Assembly (NCBI GenBank): GCA_033032175.1
Contig: CM065311.1
Location: 7,867,190-7,931,189 of the forward strand
Direction: 5' to 3'
DNA from: Saturnia japonica
Taxonomy: Eukaryota; Arthropoda; Insecta; Lepidoptera; Saturniidae
Length of the DNA stretch: 64,000 nt
Shown here: positions 36,201 to 51,200 of the stretch, piece by piece
How the letters are laid out: each line of letters starts with the position of its first letter
Numbering within the stretch: the stretch's first letter is position 1
The notes under the pieces: model-generated
Databases searched by the model: none
What the model saw: the letters and a program-made list of their open reading frames with translations, nothing else
What the model was told of the DNA's origin: nothing
Translations under genes and position numbers: made by a program

Positions 36201-39200
36201 TGAATGAACATACTGTAATAAAGGACACATCACGAATATGCTTTTTGCCTGTCTGTTTGTATGTTTGTCCGGACTTAACTCAAAAACGGCAGGGCCGATG
36301 CTTATGAAATTTTGTACACGGGAAGCTTATGATAATGATCAATTGATAGACTATAAGAATTTTCAATAATCAGAAATTGTAATTTTATTTATTAATTAAA
36401 ATTAACCGATTTTTATGAAATTTTGTACAACGGAAGTATTTGTGGATTCCATGATTGATAAGCTGTAGAAATTGTCAGTAATATGAAAATAAATATAGCG
36501 GATAAAACAATAACTACTGTGTAACAAACGCTCGCGAAGCCGCGGGCGCACAATAAAATTAATAGGTGATCCCTTATTTACGTTATCGATTCGTGATGGC
36601 CACGGGCAGTGAGTAAAACCGATTATTTCAATAATAAAACATTTCCTCCGTATGTCTCACCTCACACATTTAACATCTCTATATGCATATTCCGTTTCCT
36701 TAAAAGATTACAATACGGTTGTCGCGCGGTTTGCATGTAGAGATAAAACCCGGGCTAGGCGCGGCGCGGCGGCGCGGCGCCGGCTAAATAGTGGACACTA
36801 CACCCAGCGACGCCGCGCCGCACCGGTCACAGAGCGATGCGGCCGCGGCAACCCGGGTGGTGTCCTCCTTATCTCACGCTTTAAAAGGAAACTAGTAATG
36901 CCTTTACGATTACTGAGATACTAGGACCAGTTCTTTATATGTCTCATTATAAAATTCTAAATTAATATCTATTTTGCAATTAATTTGTCTCATTCATTGC
37001 AATAGAGATCTATGGTTGCAACATATACCTACCTATCCACTAATACTTTCTTTCGTTCGTCTGGTCTGGTACAAACGTCTTCTGTATACGATATGAATAT
37101 ATACACAAATAATAAAATAAACAAAATTTTCTATATAATTAAAAAGAACAAACCCAAATGCTTTGTATTCGGTATATTAAGGTAGAATGTGGGACTCATG
37201 AATTTGATTACAATCTTAAGTCACGACTGTCGGTTCCTAATCGCCACTTTCTAATTCCTCTTGTGACTTGTCGGAAGGACAAGAATAGTAATTTACCCAT
37301 GTTAAATAGCTTTTTCAGGTATATATAACAAAATACCACGCTACTAACGAGAATTTTTGTATATTACAAAGGTATTAACTTTTACAAACGGTCTGCAGGC
37401 TTACATAGACCAAAAAGATTAAAGTCTTTGACAGTTGCTTGGTGACTGAGATGGCAATTCGATAAGACATTAAAAAAGACAATGCAAAAAAGTCTTACCT
37501 CAAATCGAAGTCTTGGATGCTTATCATCGTTATTGTCTTGGGGAAGAGTAGGCGATGATGGTGATTTATAGGAATCCTGTGGTATTCGGCTTGGCCGCGA
37601 GAGGGAGGGTGGAGGGGCGGCCGGTTGTAGCAAGGCTCGTGCTTCGCTGGGTAGCAAATCTGGAGGTGCGGAACACTGGGAGGCAGCACGACCGACCAAC
37701 TCTTCCGTGTCTGTACGCTCACTCTCTGTACCAACTAAAAACAAAGTAACAAAATATTTGTGCTTTATGCTAGTATTTGACTACAATCTGACTGGATGTT
37801 AATGTGCATAGGAACAAAGAAGATAATGCGTTTCTCCAAGAAAGGATACTGGCTGTCGAGTATAACTGCTGGAAGGGCTGTACTACTGATGTAGATGCTT
37901 GTAATTTTAACTTTAGGGTGGTACTTAATTAAACTATAGATTCACGGTGCTATGATATTACACGAAGCGACCGTAGTTTCAAAATGTTATGTTATGTTAT
38001 ATTATATGATAATGATTTTATATTTGCGTTGTTGAACAATATTAGGTACCTAGAAGCATTTGAAAAGTACTTATTAAAAAAAAAATATTTTCTACCTGTG
38101 TTTAGCTTTTTAAAGAATATTAAAATACAAGGATTATGTAAATCTGATAGAGGATTTACTAAACCGATTATGATTTTACTGATTAGATGATTTTAAGCAG
38201 TTTAGTAAGTTCAGGTTAATTACAAATTATCAAAATCTTAATTAGTGTAAAAGTAAGTATTTTAGTTTTTTTTGATTTTACTGAATAACTAGCTGTGCCC
38301 GCGGCTCTGCTCGAGTACACTACAGAATGTCGGTATTGTAGTGACCCCGCTTCCACCGACGGAGGTCGCACAAACCCGCGCGCCGTTTATTTTAAAGATA
38401 ATAAGTAACCTAAGTTATTCTTTATAAAATCAGTTATCTGCCAGTTAAAGTCCCGTCAAATAAGTGTAACCGTTTCGGAGATTACCCGGAACAAACAAAC
38501 AAAAAAAATAAAAATTGCTGTTTTATAGGTTCTGTATAATACTTTCAAATGCATTTAGTAAAAAGCTGCTATTTTGACTTATCAATTAAACACTTCAATT
38601 TTTTTTATTGTATAGATTTCAGATTTAAAAATAGGGTACCTATCGATATACAATGTAAAACTTCACGAATCAATATGTGGAATGCTTTCATTAATTATAT
38701 ATACATATGTCCAAATACAATAATTCATATAATTATTGTAATATAGGTAATTTATTCATTTAGGCTTTATTTATCATTTTGTTAAGTGCTACTATAAGCA
38801 AAATATTTATGTATTGTGACGTACTACTGATATAAATATAAAATACGCGTTTCGACTGGTTTTTAAGGTGGTAGGTAAGTGATATTTAATTTAACTCTGT
38901 ACTGTAATAATCACTTCAGTAAACATGACGGACGTAACTAAGTTATTTTTCAGGTGATGTGGATATGTATTAGTGTAATATTACATTTCTTGTAAATTAA
39001 GTAAAGTAATATGTTACTCATTTTTAGTACTTTGATCGAGCTGAACTTTTAATATTTTTGCATTACAATTTGCTTAAAAATCTTCACGAAAAATCGATAA
39101 CTAATACTAAGGAATTTTGGTTAAAAATAAAGAAATGCATATTAAGTTGGAATCCTAAAGTTTTCACGCAAACCATTAATACAATATGTAACAAATTTAA

Positions 39201-42200
39201 TTGTTATCTCAAATGTGTTATGAAAACATTTCTAAACAAATTACAAAAACAATAGTTTCACTTCCGCGAAGTTGATAATGTAAGTTTTTAATAAATAATG
39301 TAAAAACATTTGATTGCCGTCTATTTTAACTAGCCAAAGGGGGTAAAAAACCAGGTCAATATTACATCTACACAAATAAATATCCTACGTCCCACCATTT
39401 TTTATTACATTTTAATGCTGTGTAAAAACACAATACTACCAAGAATAATGCTCAAAATTAAGAATGCGGAATACCTTAACTTTTGTCGGCAAAACTCAAA
39501 CGTTTTTTAGCGGTCCGAAGAGCAGATGTAAACGAAACAAGATTCAAATATTTCTTGGAAGGCCGGAGAGCTTCGGATTCATATTGGGATATCCATCGTA
39601 GAACGTAATACATCTGTCCTTTCAACCCCTTATACATCGTAATACAGTCATCACCAATAATGGAGTTACGATAATGTATCTAACAACCCATTATCAGTCG
39701 ATAGAGAACACATCAAATTATGCTCGTATTTCAAAAGCATATTCACTCGAATAATTTAAATATCGATATATTCATTTATATATGTATTAGCGGTGTGCCC
39801 GCGGCTCCGCACGCGTTTGTTTACTACGCAATGATTGTTTAAATCCCTATATTTTTTTACTCATATTGTTGACAATTCATATGCCGTATCAATTGAGGAG
39901 TGGCATGTATTTCCCGTGTACAAAATTTCATCAAAATCGATTATGAATTAATGAAATTATTTTTTTTCAATTTTTTTTTTTTTTTTTTTACGGTTCTCTA
40001 AAGTGTTATTGAAAATCCCCTTATTTATCATTCATGGAATGACTTATACTTCCCGTGTACAAAATATTTTTATTAATTTTTTTACATTATCTAAAAATAA
40101 TATTGAAATTTCTGAAACCCTATCAACTGACCGAGGATATAAGCATCCCGTGTATAAAATTACATAAGATTCGATCAAGCCGTTTTTGAGTTAAATCCGG
40201 ACATACAAACAGACACACTGACAGACAAAATAAATTTAATAGCATATTCGTGATCAGTGTCTTTCATATAATATGCGTATTGTGAAATTTTGGAAAAATA
40301 TTAAAAGTACAGACAGGACTTCATATTTATTAATATAGATATTTAAATAATACCAAAAAAAAGAATATCATAGATGGGTATAAACCCATACCACCAATAT
40401 GTGTATTGTGGTCGCAATCCCTACCACCTTGCTATATTACTGCATATGCAAAGGCTGATTACACGAGAAACCAAAAGAAAATCATAGATGAGATTATTAC
40501 TGTTTGTATAGTATTGACATTATATGCCATTAAGAATCCAACACATTGACCGTCCCAATAAAACTTTAAAAATAATTAAAATCATACCTTATTGTACCGG
40601 CCTATGGGGAGATTTTTTGAAAAACGTGAAACCCCTTATAATAATCCTTTCTTACCAAAAGCATAAATATGAATGGGTTCTTCATACAAACTTTCACTGA
40701 AGTTTTATTTTCATCACATGTTGAATAACACAATTAAATAATTCACTTGTAGCAAAACTGTATAATCCAGATAATCTACATATATCGCTTAGAATATAAT
40801 ATAAGCTCCCGTTAGCCGCGAACAGGTCATATTCCTATAATAAAATAATACAGAAATTATGCCGTACTGTTTAGTTAAACAGTTTATATACACTTTAGCC
40901 AATCTTAAAAAGAATACCGGACTATTATTTAATAGGTAATTATTGGAAATACAACACATTTCTTATTAAGTATAACAATATCAATTAATCAAGAAACCAG
41001 ATTGACAATCAACAAACTGGTTGGTATGGCAGCCGATGTCATTGCACCATTATCTCGCATGCGCATTTGGTGTTCCCATGTTTTGTTCACAGAAACTTTC
41101 ATCCCCTATTCTCTACCCTTAAAGTTTTATTTTCGCTACAAAAAGTACTCTATGTCCTTTCCCAAGGTCCAATCTATCTCTATACCAAAATTCATCAAAA
41201 TCGGTTCAGCGGTTTAGGCGTGAAAACGTAACAGACAGACAGACAGAGTGACTTTCGCATTTATAATATTAGTTTGGATATATACTTGAGTACTTGCGTA
41301 GGTACCTATCTAATAGAATTGTTTATTAATTACATTTTCGTAATTCTCTGTTTATATGTATTTCTAACGAAAGGATATGTACCTTCTGGGTATTATGAAA
41401 TTAATGTTATCTAGTGAATCAAATTAAGGTAGGTATCTCGAAAGTAATAATAATGTAAGTATGTACTTATATTGTGAATGAAAATATGTACTAAAAGATC
41501 TTAATTTAAGAATTACACTTATTTGTATCGTGTTAATTTATTATACAATACTTATCTATACTTACAATAAAAGAGTAAAGAGTCAAAATCCGTACATTGA
41601 AGACATGTGAGAAAAAATAATACGGGAATTAAAATCATGAACAGAAAAAATTTCGATAGTTTTTGAAATTTTTGTGTCTCTCTGTCTGCCGGTATGTTTG
41701 AACGCCAAACACGCAAAAATTGCTGGACCGAATTTAAAGAAATTTGGTATGGTTATAGTCTAAAGACTCTAAAGGTACATTTAGAATGCATTTTTACACA
41801 TAGGTACATTTGCATGTTCTATAAATTGCGTTTAGGTTATATACATATAAAAAAGAATGTATGTATATGTTATTTTGTAAATTATATTTAAAATATGTAT
41901 TTAGTAAAACCAAGTGAAAAGATATCAAATTATATTTATCTTTGCACAAGCTATACCTGCGGTTTCACTCGCGTTTAATTTTGTAATTCTAAACTACTCT
42001 TTGTATGGTAGTTGCTTCACTTCCTAACTGTTGTAACGTGATGTTAAATAACCTATTTCACCCGTGTTAATTTTATCGGACAAACACCGCGCCGCGCCAC
42101 CGCCCCTACGCACCCGTGTTGTCTATTATAATAATAATTGTTCTCACTTCCCGTAGAAACTATTTTAATTTTGCACTGTATCCTAAACGATGTGTCCAAA

Positions 42201-45200
42201 TAAAATGCTATAAAGGGCAAAGTTTAACTTCATAAAATTGTCATCAAAATGTCTTTATGATGAAGTAACTTTTGTTCGTAAGGATTAATATGCCAAGAAA
42301 TTTTGCACAATATTATATTTCCGTATCATTAACCATTAAGTCAACGCACGCGGATAAATCAGTAGGGGAGCACTTCTTCTTCCGACGTACTTAACAAAAA
42401 TCAATATTTATGGCTAGCTGAGTGTTATATATAGCCTAATGTTTGATAGTCTATACTATTCTTCGTGAATCTGGCTAACATACACAAAAAGAACTTTTCG
42501 AATCCGACTGGTAGTTCTAGAGATTAGAATGCTTAGAGAAACAAACAAAAACACTCTTCTGCTTTATTATATTAGTTGCACTCTTCGTCTCCCGCGTCTG
42601 TATTGGCATCGGCAGAGCAAGAATATATTGATGTTGAATATTTACATCATGTTTTTCTCGGGATTATAATAGTTCTTTTTGTAGTTTATTATGAAGTTTC
42701 TAAATTAAATACTGGAATTTCATAATATCGATAAGCAGAAAAGACCTATCATGTTCATTGAGTTCATTGCTCTTAATGTTTGCCCCAGGCCCTGTTCATA
42801 TGAACGCGCGTCAGAGCGCTTAGAAAACAATTTATATTTTAGCTGAACGGGGGCTTCGTGTTCCACAGAAGTAATTTTCAATAAGGCGACATATTTTCCA
42901 TATCATATACAATTTGACTGGGCCCTTTGATTTCCACGTCAGTTACTCTAGATCTTAGATTTTGTAGACCATTATAAAAGCTCATCAGATTGAATAACTT
43001 TTACTAAGGCGGCATTTCGATAGTTCTTATAGCTTGACGGGGCTCTTAGTGTTTCACATCAGAGACTCCAGACCTTCTATTGTTTTATGCCATCAGAAAA
43101 CTTTCATCATATACAATATGTATAAAAAAACCCCGTCGAATCCGATTATTTATTATGAAAATAAAAATATTATTGCAATTTAAAAGTGTTCCATTCCGTT
43201 ATTGATTGTTATCCGCAAAATGTTGTAATTTAACCAAAAGTAGGTAGGTATTTTAATATGTTAATGTGTTTGAGTAGAAGACCGTGGGTTTTAACGTTTG
43301 CACAACCGTGTGTTTACTACGGGCTGTGTTCAGTGTTCACGGCCAAGAAGCATATCGTGCTAATGCAGTTGTGCTAAAATAATCAATTTTTACGCAAATC
43401 GGTAATATCGAAGCCGAAATGCGTATGCGTATTGTAGCCGCTTTTGACAAAATTAAATGCGACACAAATGTGTTACAAAGCGACCGTGCCAACCTCGTCA
43501 GACGGTGTCAGACATGTGTTGCTGTTGATGGTAGGATCATGGAACAGTATATTCGTCAAAGGCATCGCCTTACAGTCCTCATCGAATGATAGTTACAATA
43601 TTCAAACACGGATGACAAATAAAGCGCTCTTTTCAAAGCTGCATAAAAATAACAATTACTGTGATAAACGGAGCCCGGGTCAACTAGGGTCATCATGATG
43701 TTGATGTTAGGTAAAGGACGCGTGGCGCAGCACTTGCACCGCGGTGCTTGTATTGCCATGTAAGTTTCCTCATTTAAATTAAAAAAATTACATTTTATTG
43801 GTGCAAATTTTTTTTACTTAAAATTTGAGGTAGATAACAAAGAATATAATCTCGATACCTAATAACACCTTCACGGATCCGACGGGGTTTTTAATACATA
43901 TTGTATATACGGTAAATTGTAAATTGTCAACAATCTGAGTAAAAATAAAATTACGGGTGTATATAATTACTGCGTAGTAACAAACGCGTGCTAGCAGTTT
44001 ATAAATACTGATTTTGAATTATGCTTTAATTCAAGTGGATTATAAATATAAACGAAGCTGCTCGTTAGTTCAGTGATCAGAATGCCCGACTGTATATATA
44101 TATATATATTTAAAAAAATATTAATAATGAAATCCATCACTCTATTCATGTGGAGATAAAAGCACAAATAGGATCACGAAATAAAGAGTAAGTTGGAATA
44201 GGTACACTTGTATCACAGCATCGGGACCTCTACTCGACGTTAGATGTCGCTATTAAACAAGTTATTCATTAAAGATCTAGTTGGTTTGAATTATGGTTGT
44301 TATTTACAAATAAGCTATAGGGTAGATACTATTCGAAAAGGGATATAGCGACACTTTGTTACGAAAATTACTTATCGGGGATTTATTTAGGCCATAACAT
44401 TCGTTTTCATATTTTATTAAACTTATAAAGATTTTAATTTACTATATTTTGTCACTAGACGTGGAGACAAAATAGAATTATGGTATAAATAAATGTTGAT
44501 ATCTATACAATTAATAAAATTGATATCGATACTAATACTAAATACTGATAATAAGAAATAGCTGTGCCCGTGACTTCGCCCGCGTGGAATTCCGTGTATG
44601 AAAAACGGCGATAAAAAAGATATCTAGGTTTGAAATTCAACATGGACGACATGACTGTATTTCATGCTTTATAGTCTCGGATAGCTGAAACGCGCCGTAG
44701 TACTCACGTTTATTTGTTAGCCTTGCCACACGTTCCCTACTTTCGATCGATCGATATTATGTCATACGTCTACACTGTGAATTTCACCTAATACGTTCTT
44801 CCCTACAGGTTTCTGGGGTGTGTAAATTTTTTCTTAGTATCTCGTTCAGCAGAAAGTCTCACTTGACGGAATTCCCCAGTTTCCTTTGAACGAAATTATC
44901 TACTCTTTTTTTAGAGCAATGGAATACTGAGACAATCCCATCCACTTTCTATCAGGTATTTTAATTTAAAATTAATCCAAAAACACAATGAATCAAAAGC
45001 CCTTTGATGGATATCCAATTAAAAATATTTTAAATATTAACCGATATTTTAATTATTTTAATAAAAATCTCAATATTGCAAAAAAATCGCACGAAACAAT
45101 GACATCTATCAAACGAAATTGTTAATAATTTTACAAATTTAAAAACAATATTAAAATCAATAAAATGAATAAAACCCGCCTTAAATATTGTTAAATTGTG

Positions 45201-48200
45201 GACCATTATGTTAATGATAGTGATGTCTGGAAGTGAATCCCCCTCTGTGCATCCACATAATTGTTATTGTTGTTTTATATTAACACTTTTGTCTAATTGG
45301 AAAAAAAAGATAAACCCGATCGAGTTTCATATCGGTTGTTCTCAATGTCTGAGATATTTTTCGAAACCGGTAGTAGTGTTTGACGTTCATAAGTTAGGTC
45401 CTAAATTGAATAAAGGGTTTTTTTATTTTGAATACAAACCCTTGCAGAAAATATACCTACCTAAGTTTGACAATAGAAATCAAACCAAATTAGTGTTCGT
45501 TTTAATGTGTGATAAGCCTAACATATAGCGTATAACACCAAAAATAAATATTATAATTAAAATTTTCTTTTTTGTTTGTTATTTTAAGATATAAGACATA
45601 ACTTAAGAAAATTAAGATAAAATAATTTGGGATATTTTAGTATAATTTCAGTTCATTTCACTCTATGTTCAAAATATATTACAGCATTACTTATACACAC
45701 GTAACTTTTTTATATGAACATAACTTAAACACAATTTATAGTACCTTCGGACTGTAAACTACAATCATACCAAATTTCATTCAATTCGGTTCAGTAGTTT
45801 TTACGAGATTGGTGTACAAACAAATAGGCAGACAAAAATTGGTGGTATTTTTTTTTTCAAGTACAGATTTCTACTCTTTACTCTTTAATTATAAGTAGGT
45901 ATAGAATAAATTACTATATAAGAAGATTCTGGAAACACGGTTATATCCTTACAGTATTTGTGCTTATCTCCACGTTAATAAAGTGATGGATTCCATGATT
46001 GAATATATTTATAATACATACATACATAAATCACGTTATATATATTTCTAATCCACTTAAAGAATTAAAGCATCATTCTAAATTAGTTTTTATAAACTAC
46101 TAACGCGCGTTTGTTACTACGCAGTAATTATTTTTACAACCCGTAATTTTATTTTTACTCATATTGTTGGCAATTCATATACCGCGTATCAATTGAGGAA
46201 TTACGTGTACCTATTTCCCGTGTACAATTTTCATCAAAAATGGTTGAAAATGAATAAGTATTCTATTCTACGATTTCTAATATATTATTTACGATTCTTA
46301 TAGCTTCTCAAATAGAATGACGTATGCTTCCCGTTTAAAAAATTTGATGAGAAACGGTTAAGAATTGACGAAAAATGTTATATATTAAAAAATAATTTCC
46401 AACAAATATTTTTTTTAACGATTTCTAAAAGTAATATAGAAATTTCTTACGCACTATCAATTGAATAATGAATATAAGAAAGAACCTGTGTACATAATAT
46501 CATAAGAATCGGGCAAGCCGTTTTTGAGTTAAAGCCGGACATACAAACAGACAGACAGACAGAATTTTTTTTAATGGCATATTCGTGATTATCTTTCATA
46601 TAGTATGCTTATCGGGGAAAATTGGACAAAATTAACTGTACACACTTCTTCTTCTCTACAGAATTATTAATATAGTTATTAGTACTTTAAATGCAAACCC
46701 GTACTAGGTGAACTTATTGCGGAAACGAATATCGTTTTGTGGACAATAAAGAAATACCACATGCAATACTATCGATAAGTAAAATTCTGAATAATTATGT
46801 ATCTCGTTGATTCATGTATCTGTATTAAGATTTAAAAAAAACATCAATGTCTATTTCTCTTTATATTAATTTTAAGGAAATGATCGTCTATTAGAAGTTA
46901 TCGTTTAAAGTTAAACATATTATAACAAATAATAATAGAAATACATTGTTGCTTTGAAGTAGGGAACTGACAACTGCGCGCTGCGGCGAGCCTTTGATAT
47001 TAAAATATAAAAAAGTATCATTGTCTCCGCTTCAACGACGCGCTCTCAGAGACTCTTTGAAGTCGATTAAATGAGCGACACGGTTCCATTTGCATCAAAA
47101 ACTTTATTTAACAAACTGCGTTCAACATGTTAACGTGTGCACGAGAATTTAAAATGAAAGGCATTTCCTAATTGAAGTATCCAGCTTATGTTGTTTCGTC
47201 ACTAAATAGAACGAGATCAAAGTGATATTTGTACGCTTTGAAGTAGGATTAGTTGAGTAATCACGTCTATCTATTTATAAAAAAAATATTTAATTAATTT
47301 GTAGTATATTTCTTTGAAAATATTATTTAATAAATATTAGCAGTGGTTATTACATTCTCTTGATGATCTTCTGGGTATTTAAGAATAAGGATTTTTTTTT
47401 TGTGATTTCTACTCTTATCATGGAAAACTTGTGTACAACGTAGCCATAGGTTACATAATCTTTCTCAGTCTTTCTATTAGGCATATCAATGGCCTATTTT
47501 ACTATTTAAATTTTAGCAACCTACAATGTCCATTTGGACATTAAACAATTAATATATTTAATATATATTTATATTTAATACATTAAAATTAACTCAAATT
47601 TACAATAATTTTTTTTTCGATTATTCTATTTTTTTTCGGGGTTACAGCAACTTTTGTTGCATGGCAACTAACTGATCGAGTAGGAACGAAACTAATTTCG
47701 AGCTTCCATTACTTCTAAAGAAAGCTGAAAGAACTTCAGAAAATGCTCATTTCGAAGTTGAATAAGGTCTAATGTATGGAGCAGGGAATATCTGAGTTAC
47801 GCTGCCTGAAATTGTGTCTAAAACTTAAAACGCCTTTTTCTTTAAATTATTTTTTTCGAAATACTCTACTTGAACGAGGAATTTGAAATTTGGTGGGCAT
47901 CTTCTTTGTATATCCCTCTATGCCCGGGACCTTTGATTTTCAATTTTATTTACTATAGATTTAAAAAAATGTATGGTATAAAATATGTTTCTATTCGTCC
48001 TAATCTGAAAAATGCTTTATTTAGGCCTCTAGACCAGAACACCCCTTAAATCCGACAAATATTGTAAATTTTATTAACTACAGATTGAGAGCATTTCATA
48101 GTACTTTATCCGTATTGCTACTATTGTCACATTTTGAAGCTTGTCAGATAACTAAAGATTAAGGAAATAGCACATAAAAAATTTACCCGTCAGTCGAAAT

Positions 48201-51200
48201 CAATGTAGGTAATCGATGTTTCTTTTAGTTTGATGTGTTCCGTGACCAGTTGGTGTATATCTCTATACTATTAGAATATAACTAGCCGTGCCCGTAACTT
48301 CGCTCACGTGGACTAAAGAATGCCCGCGCGAATCTTGCTCCCCCTCCCGGCTATTTTAAAGACAAAAATGCTTATTATGGTGTTTCTTAGAAGATGATGT
48401 ATACTCTCCCAGACTTTTTGTAGGTCTTTTTAATGTCTATAATTATGTTTGAAATAAGATCACAGTTGCATAGTACGATGCCGCGATCGCTGTGCTTGGC
48501 GAATTGTATGCGCGGGGGCAATCGTTCTGCGCAGGCGCCGAATTAAGCTACACCTCCCAGCTAGCTTTAAATATTGATTAATGTTAAGTAAATTGGAACA
48601 CAAAGCGATCCCGAGCTGCTTTATTTGCGTGTGCTGCCATAATGGTTAGTGATACGTAAATACAAAAAAATGCCTCTTAGTTTGTTGAAAATTAAAAAAG
48701 TGAGCATTTTTTTTAGGCATAGATATTAATCCTCACGAACGAAAGTTGTTTCAGCATCAAGATAATTTTATGAAAATAAATTTTGCCTTTTACAGCATGT
48801 TATTTGGAACCATAATTTGAAAGTAAATTGAATTCAGCACGAATGGTGCATACTTTTCTTACACTTAGACAAAGTTATGAACCATAGAAATATACTTTGA
48901 ACAGATTGAAACTTACCGCAAATCTTAAAAAGTTATCGTAAACATAAAAATAATGTATTCAAAACATCGAGGTTTATAAAAATGTTGTACAGATAATAGT
49001 TTAATTAGTTCTAAAAAATGCTATGTATTTTATAGATGATAGATAGAATTATAATCTATTTTATAATCATTTAAGAGAACAAATGTGTGACTCCTTCGTC
49101 AAGTGTTTAATCAAAACGGCTTGTGCCGAAAATAATCCCCTGGTTTGTATCCTTTAAGTGCCTAACTACCTAGTAACAATAAATCTGTAGAAGTCTAAAA
49201 ATTTATATTCCGATCTTTCTTTGGTCATCTGTAGATATGGACGCGTATCAAGGAAAATCTACACACCGAATTACGGCGTTTAATAATACATCGCGAAGAA
49301 AGCTGAGTTGAGTTGAAAGATTGAGAAATGTTCTTCTAGTATCACTGTATGTGGTAAAAATATAGAATTGTTGATTTCTTTTAGGCGTTTGAAATCATCA
49401 AAACGTCGCGTCGTGAACTGCGTAGTGATAAAGCCTCGCTTTCTCTTGGGAAGAGGCCACATTGCCCAGCAGTGAACCATATAATCTGGTATTATTATTA
49501 TTTAAAACTTAAATACTCAGGCACGTACAACAACACAATAAAAAATGCTCATTTCGTTTAATCCGAGTTTTAATCGGTGTAGTTTAAACAGTAAATGTGT
49601 TTTTAATTATTTGAACTTTATTTTTGAGTAGCGATCTTGTTTATTTTATATTTTCTTGGAAAATAATGTTTATTATAAATTAAAGTACTATTTACTTTAC
49701 AAAATATCTAATATGATTTTTTTTCTTCATTTATCAAATTATTTTATGGGTTTCAAGAATTTTTACTCGACTGTAGAGCCACCATCTAATAACTTATAAG
49801 ATCGAAATTATTATATCTGCATTTTATTTCCAAACTAGCTGTGCCCTTGGCTTCGCTCACGTGGACTACAGAATGGCCACGCGATTCTTGCTCCCCCGCT
49901 CTCGGCTATTTTAAAGACAAAAATGCTTATTGTGGGTGTTCCTTAGAAGATAGATGTATACTCTCCGAACTATTTTGTAGGTCTTTTTAATGCCTATAAT
50001 TATGTATTACATTAATTTGCTATATCTCTTATGGTTTACTCAGGATGAGCCATTTAAGTGTCCGAATTGATTTACCATGACCAGTTTTCTTAATTTGTGT
50101 GGAACCCTAATTCTTTTTCTAAAATAAAAGTAGCCTAAGTTACTCATTATATCATCAGCTAACTATTAGTGAAAGTCCCGTCAAAATCAGTCCAACCGTT
50201 TCGGAGATTACCCGTAACAAACAGACACAGAAAAAATGGGCGTTTTGTTTTATATGTGTCGTATATACTTTCATAAGCATTTATTAAAAAACTGTTATTT
50301 TGACATTACAAACAAACAATTCAATTTTATTAATTGTTTAAATTAAGACCGTAAATAACATTTTTATTATTTATAAACAGAAGGAATTATAACGTAAATT
50401 ATATAGTATTTGTTATTAATCAATACAAAGAAAAGGCAAAAGAAATCTACATTATTAAAGTTTATTATTATGGATACCTACCTACCTACACGCTATTATC
50501 AGATTTTTTTGTCCGCGTTGGCTTCACTGTCGGCTTGTTCGAGCCGGCCATTTAGCGGCGCTTTTCATCTTTCCGACTTTTGATAACGTCCGACTGAGAT
50601 CATAAAACGTTATAAGCACGTTGTATTTAATATATACATATATACATATATATACATTCTCTGAAACAGGTATTCTACATGTTTAAAAATAAAAACTAAA
50701 TAGAAAAAATAAAGTCCAATTGTATTATGTATTTGAATCAGTTTATAGATATGAGCTCATACAGACATTTCAAATATAATCAAATCGTATAATTCAAATC
50801 GTAATCTATGTATAACTAGTTGATATTTGATAGAACTAATGAAATTATTAAAAAAAAACTTAAATATCCTTTTAACTAGAGGGTACCTGATTATATTATA
50901 ACAGTGCCGTAAAGTGGGTAAATCGTGTTTTGAGAGCCAAACGTAAACAACAAAATCAATTACGAAAGGAACTTTTATGATTATAGGTATTGTTACTTAT
51001 AAATACAGCAGCACTTTCTTCCGAATACGATTTTGCAATGTGAAGCCATGATAGCTCAGGAGTAACCCACAAGGTCCTCGCGTCGAACGATATGGGTTTA
51101 AATCAAGCCCGAGTTTTCTATAAATGAGAACATCGCAGGGAAACCATGATGGTTGTATAATAGACGCTAGTTTTTTGCACAACTAGTGCGTTAACAATTG

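Noticed and set aside
36652..36924. 90-codon frame across the GC island in nkd intron 2
   Set aside because: Its Arg/Ala content follows from the GC-rich DNA, and nothing supports translation.
43444..43698. 84-codon frame in nkd intron 1
   Set aside because: It lies inside the inverted-repeat element and has no recognisable domain.
45196..45528. 110-codon frame in nkd intron 1
   Set aside because: It sits in repeat-rich DNA between inverted arms; composition is not convincing and no splice or start context supports it.
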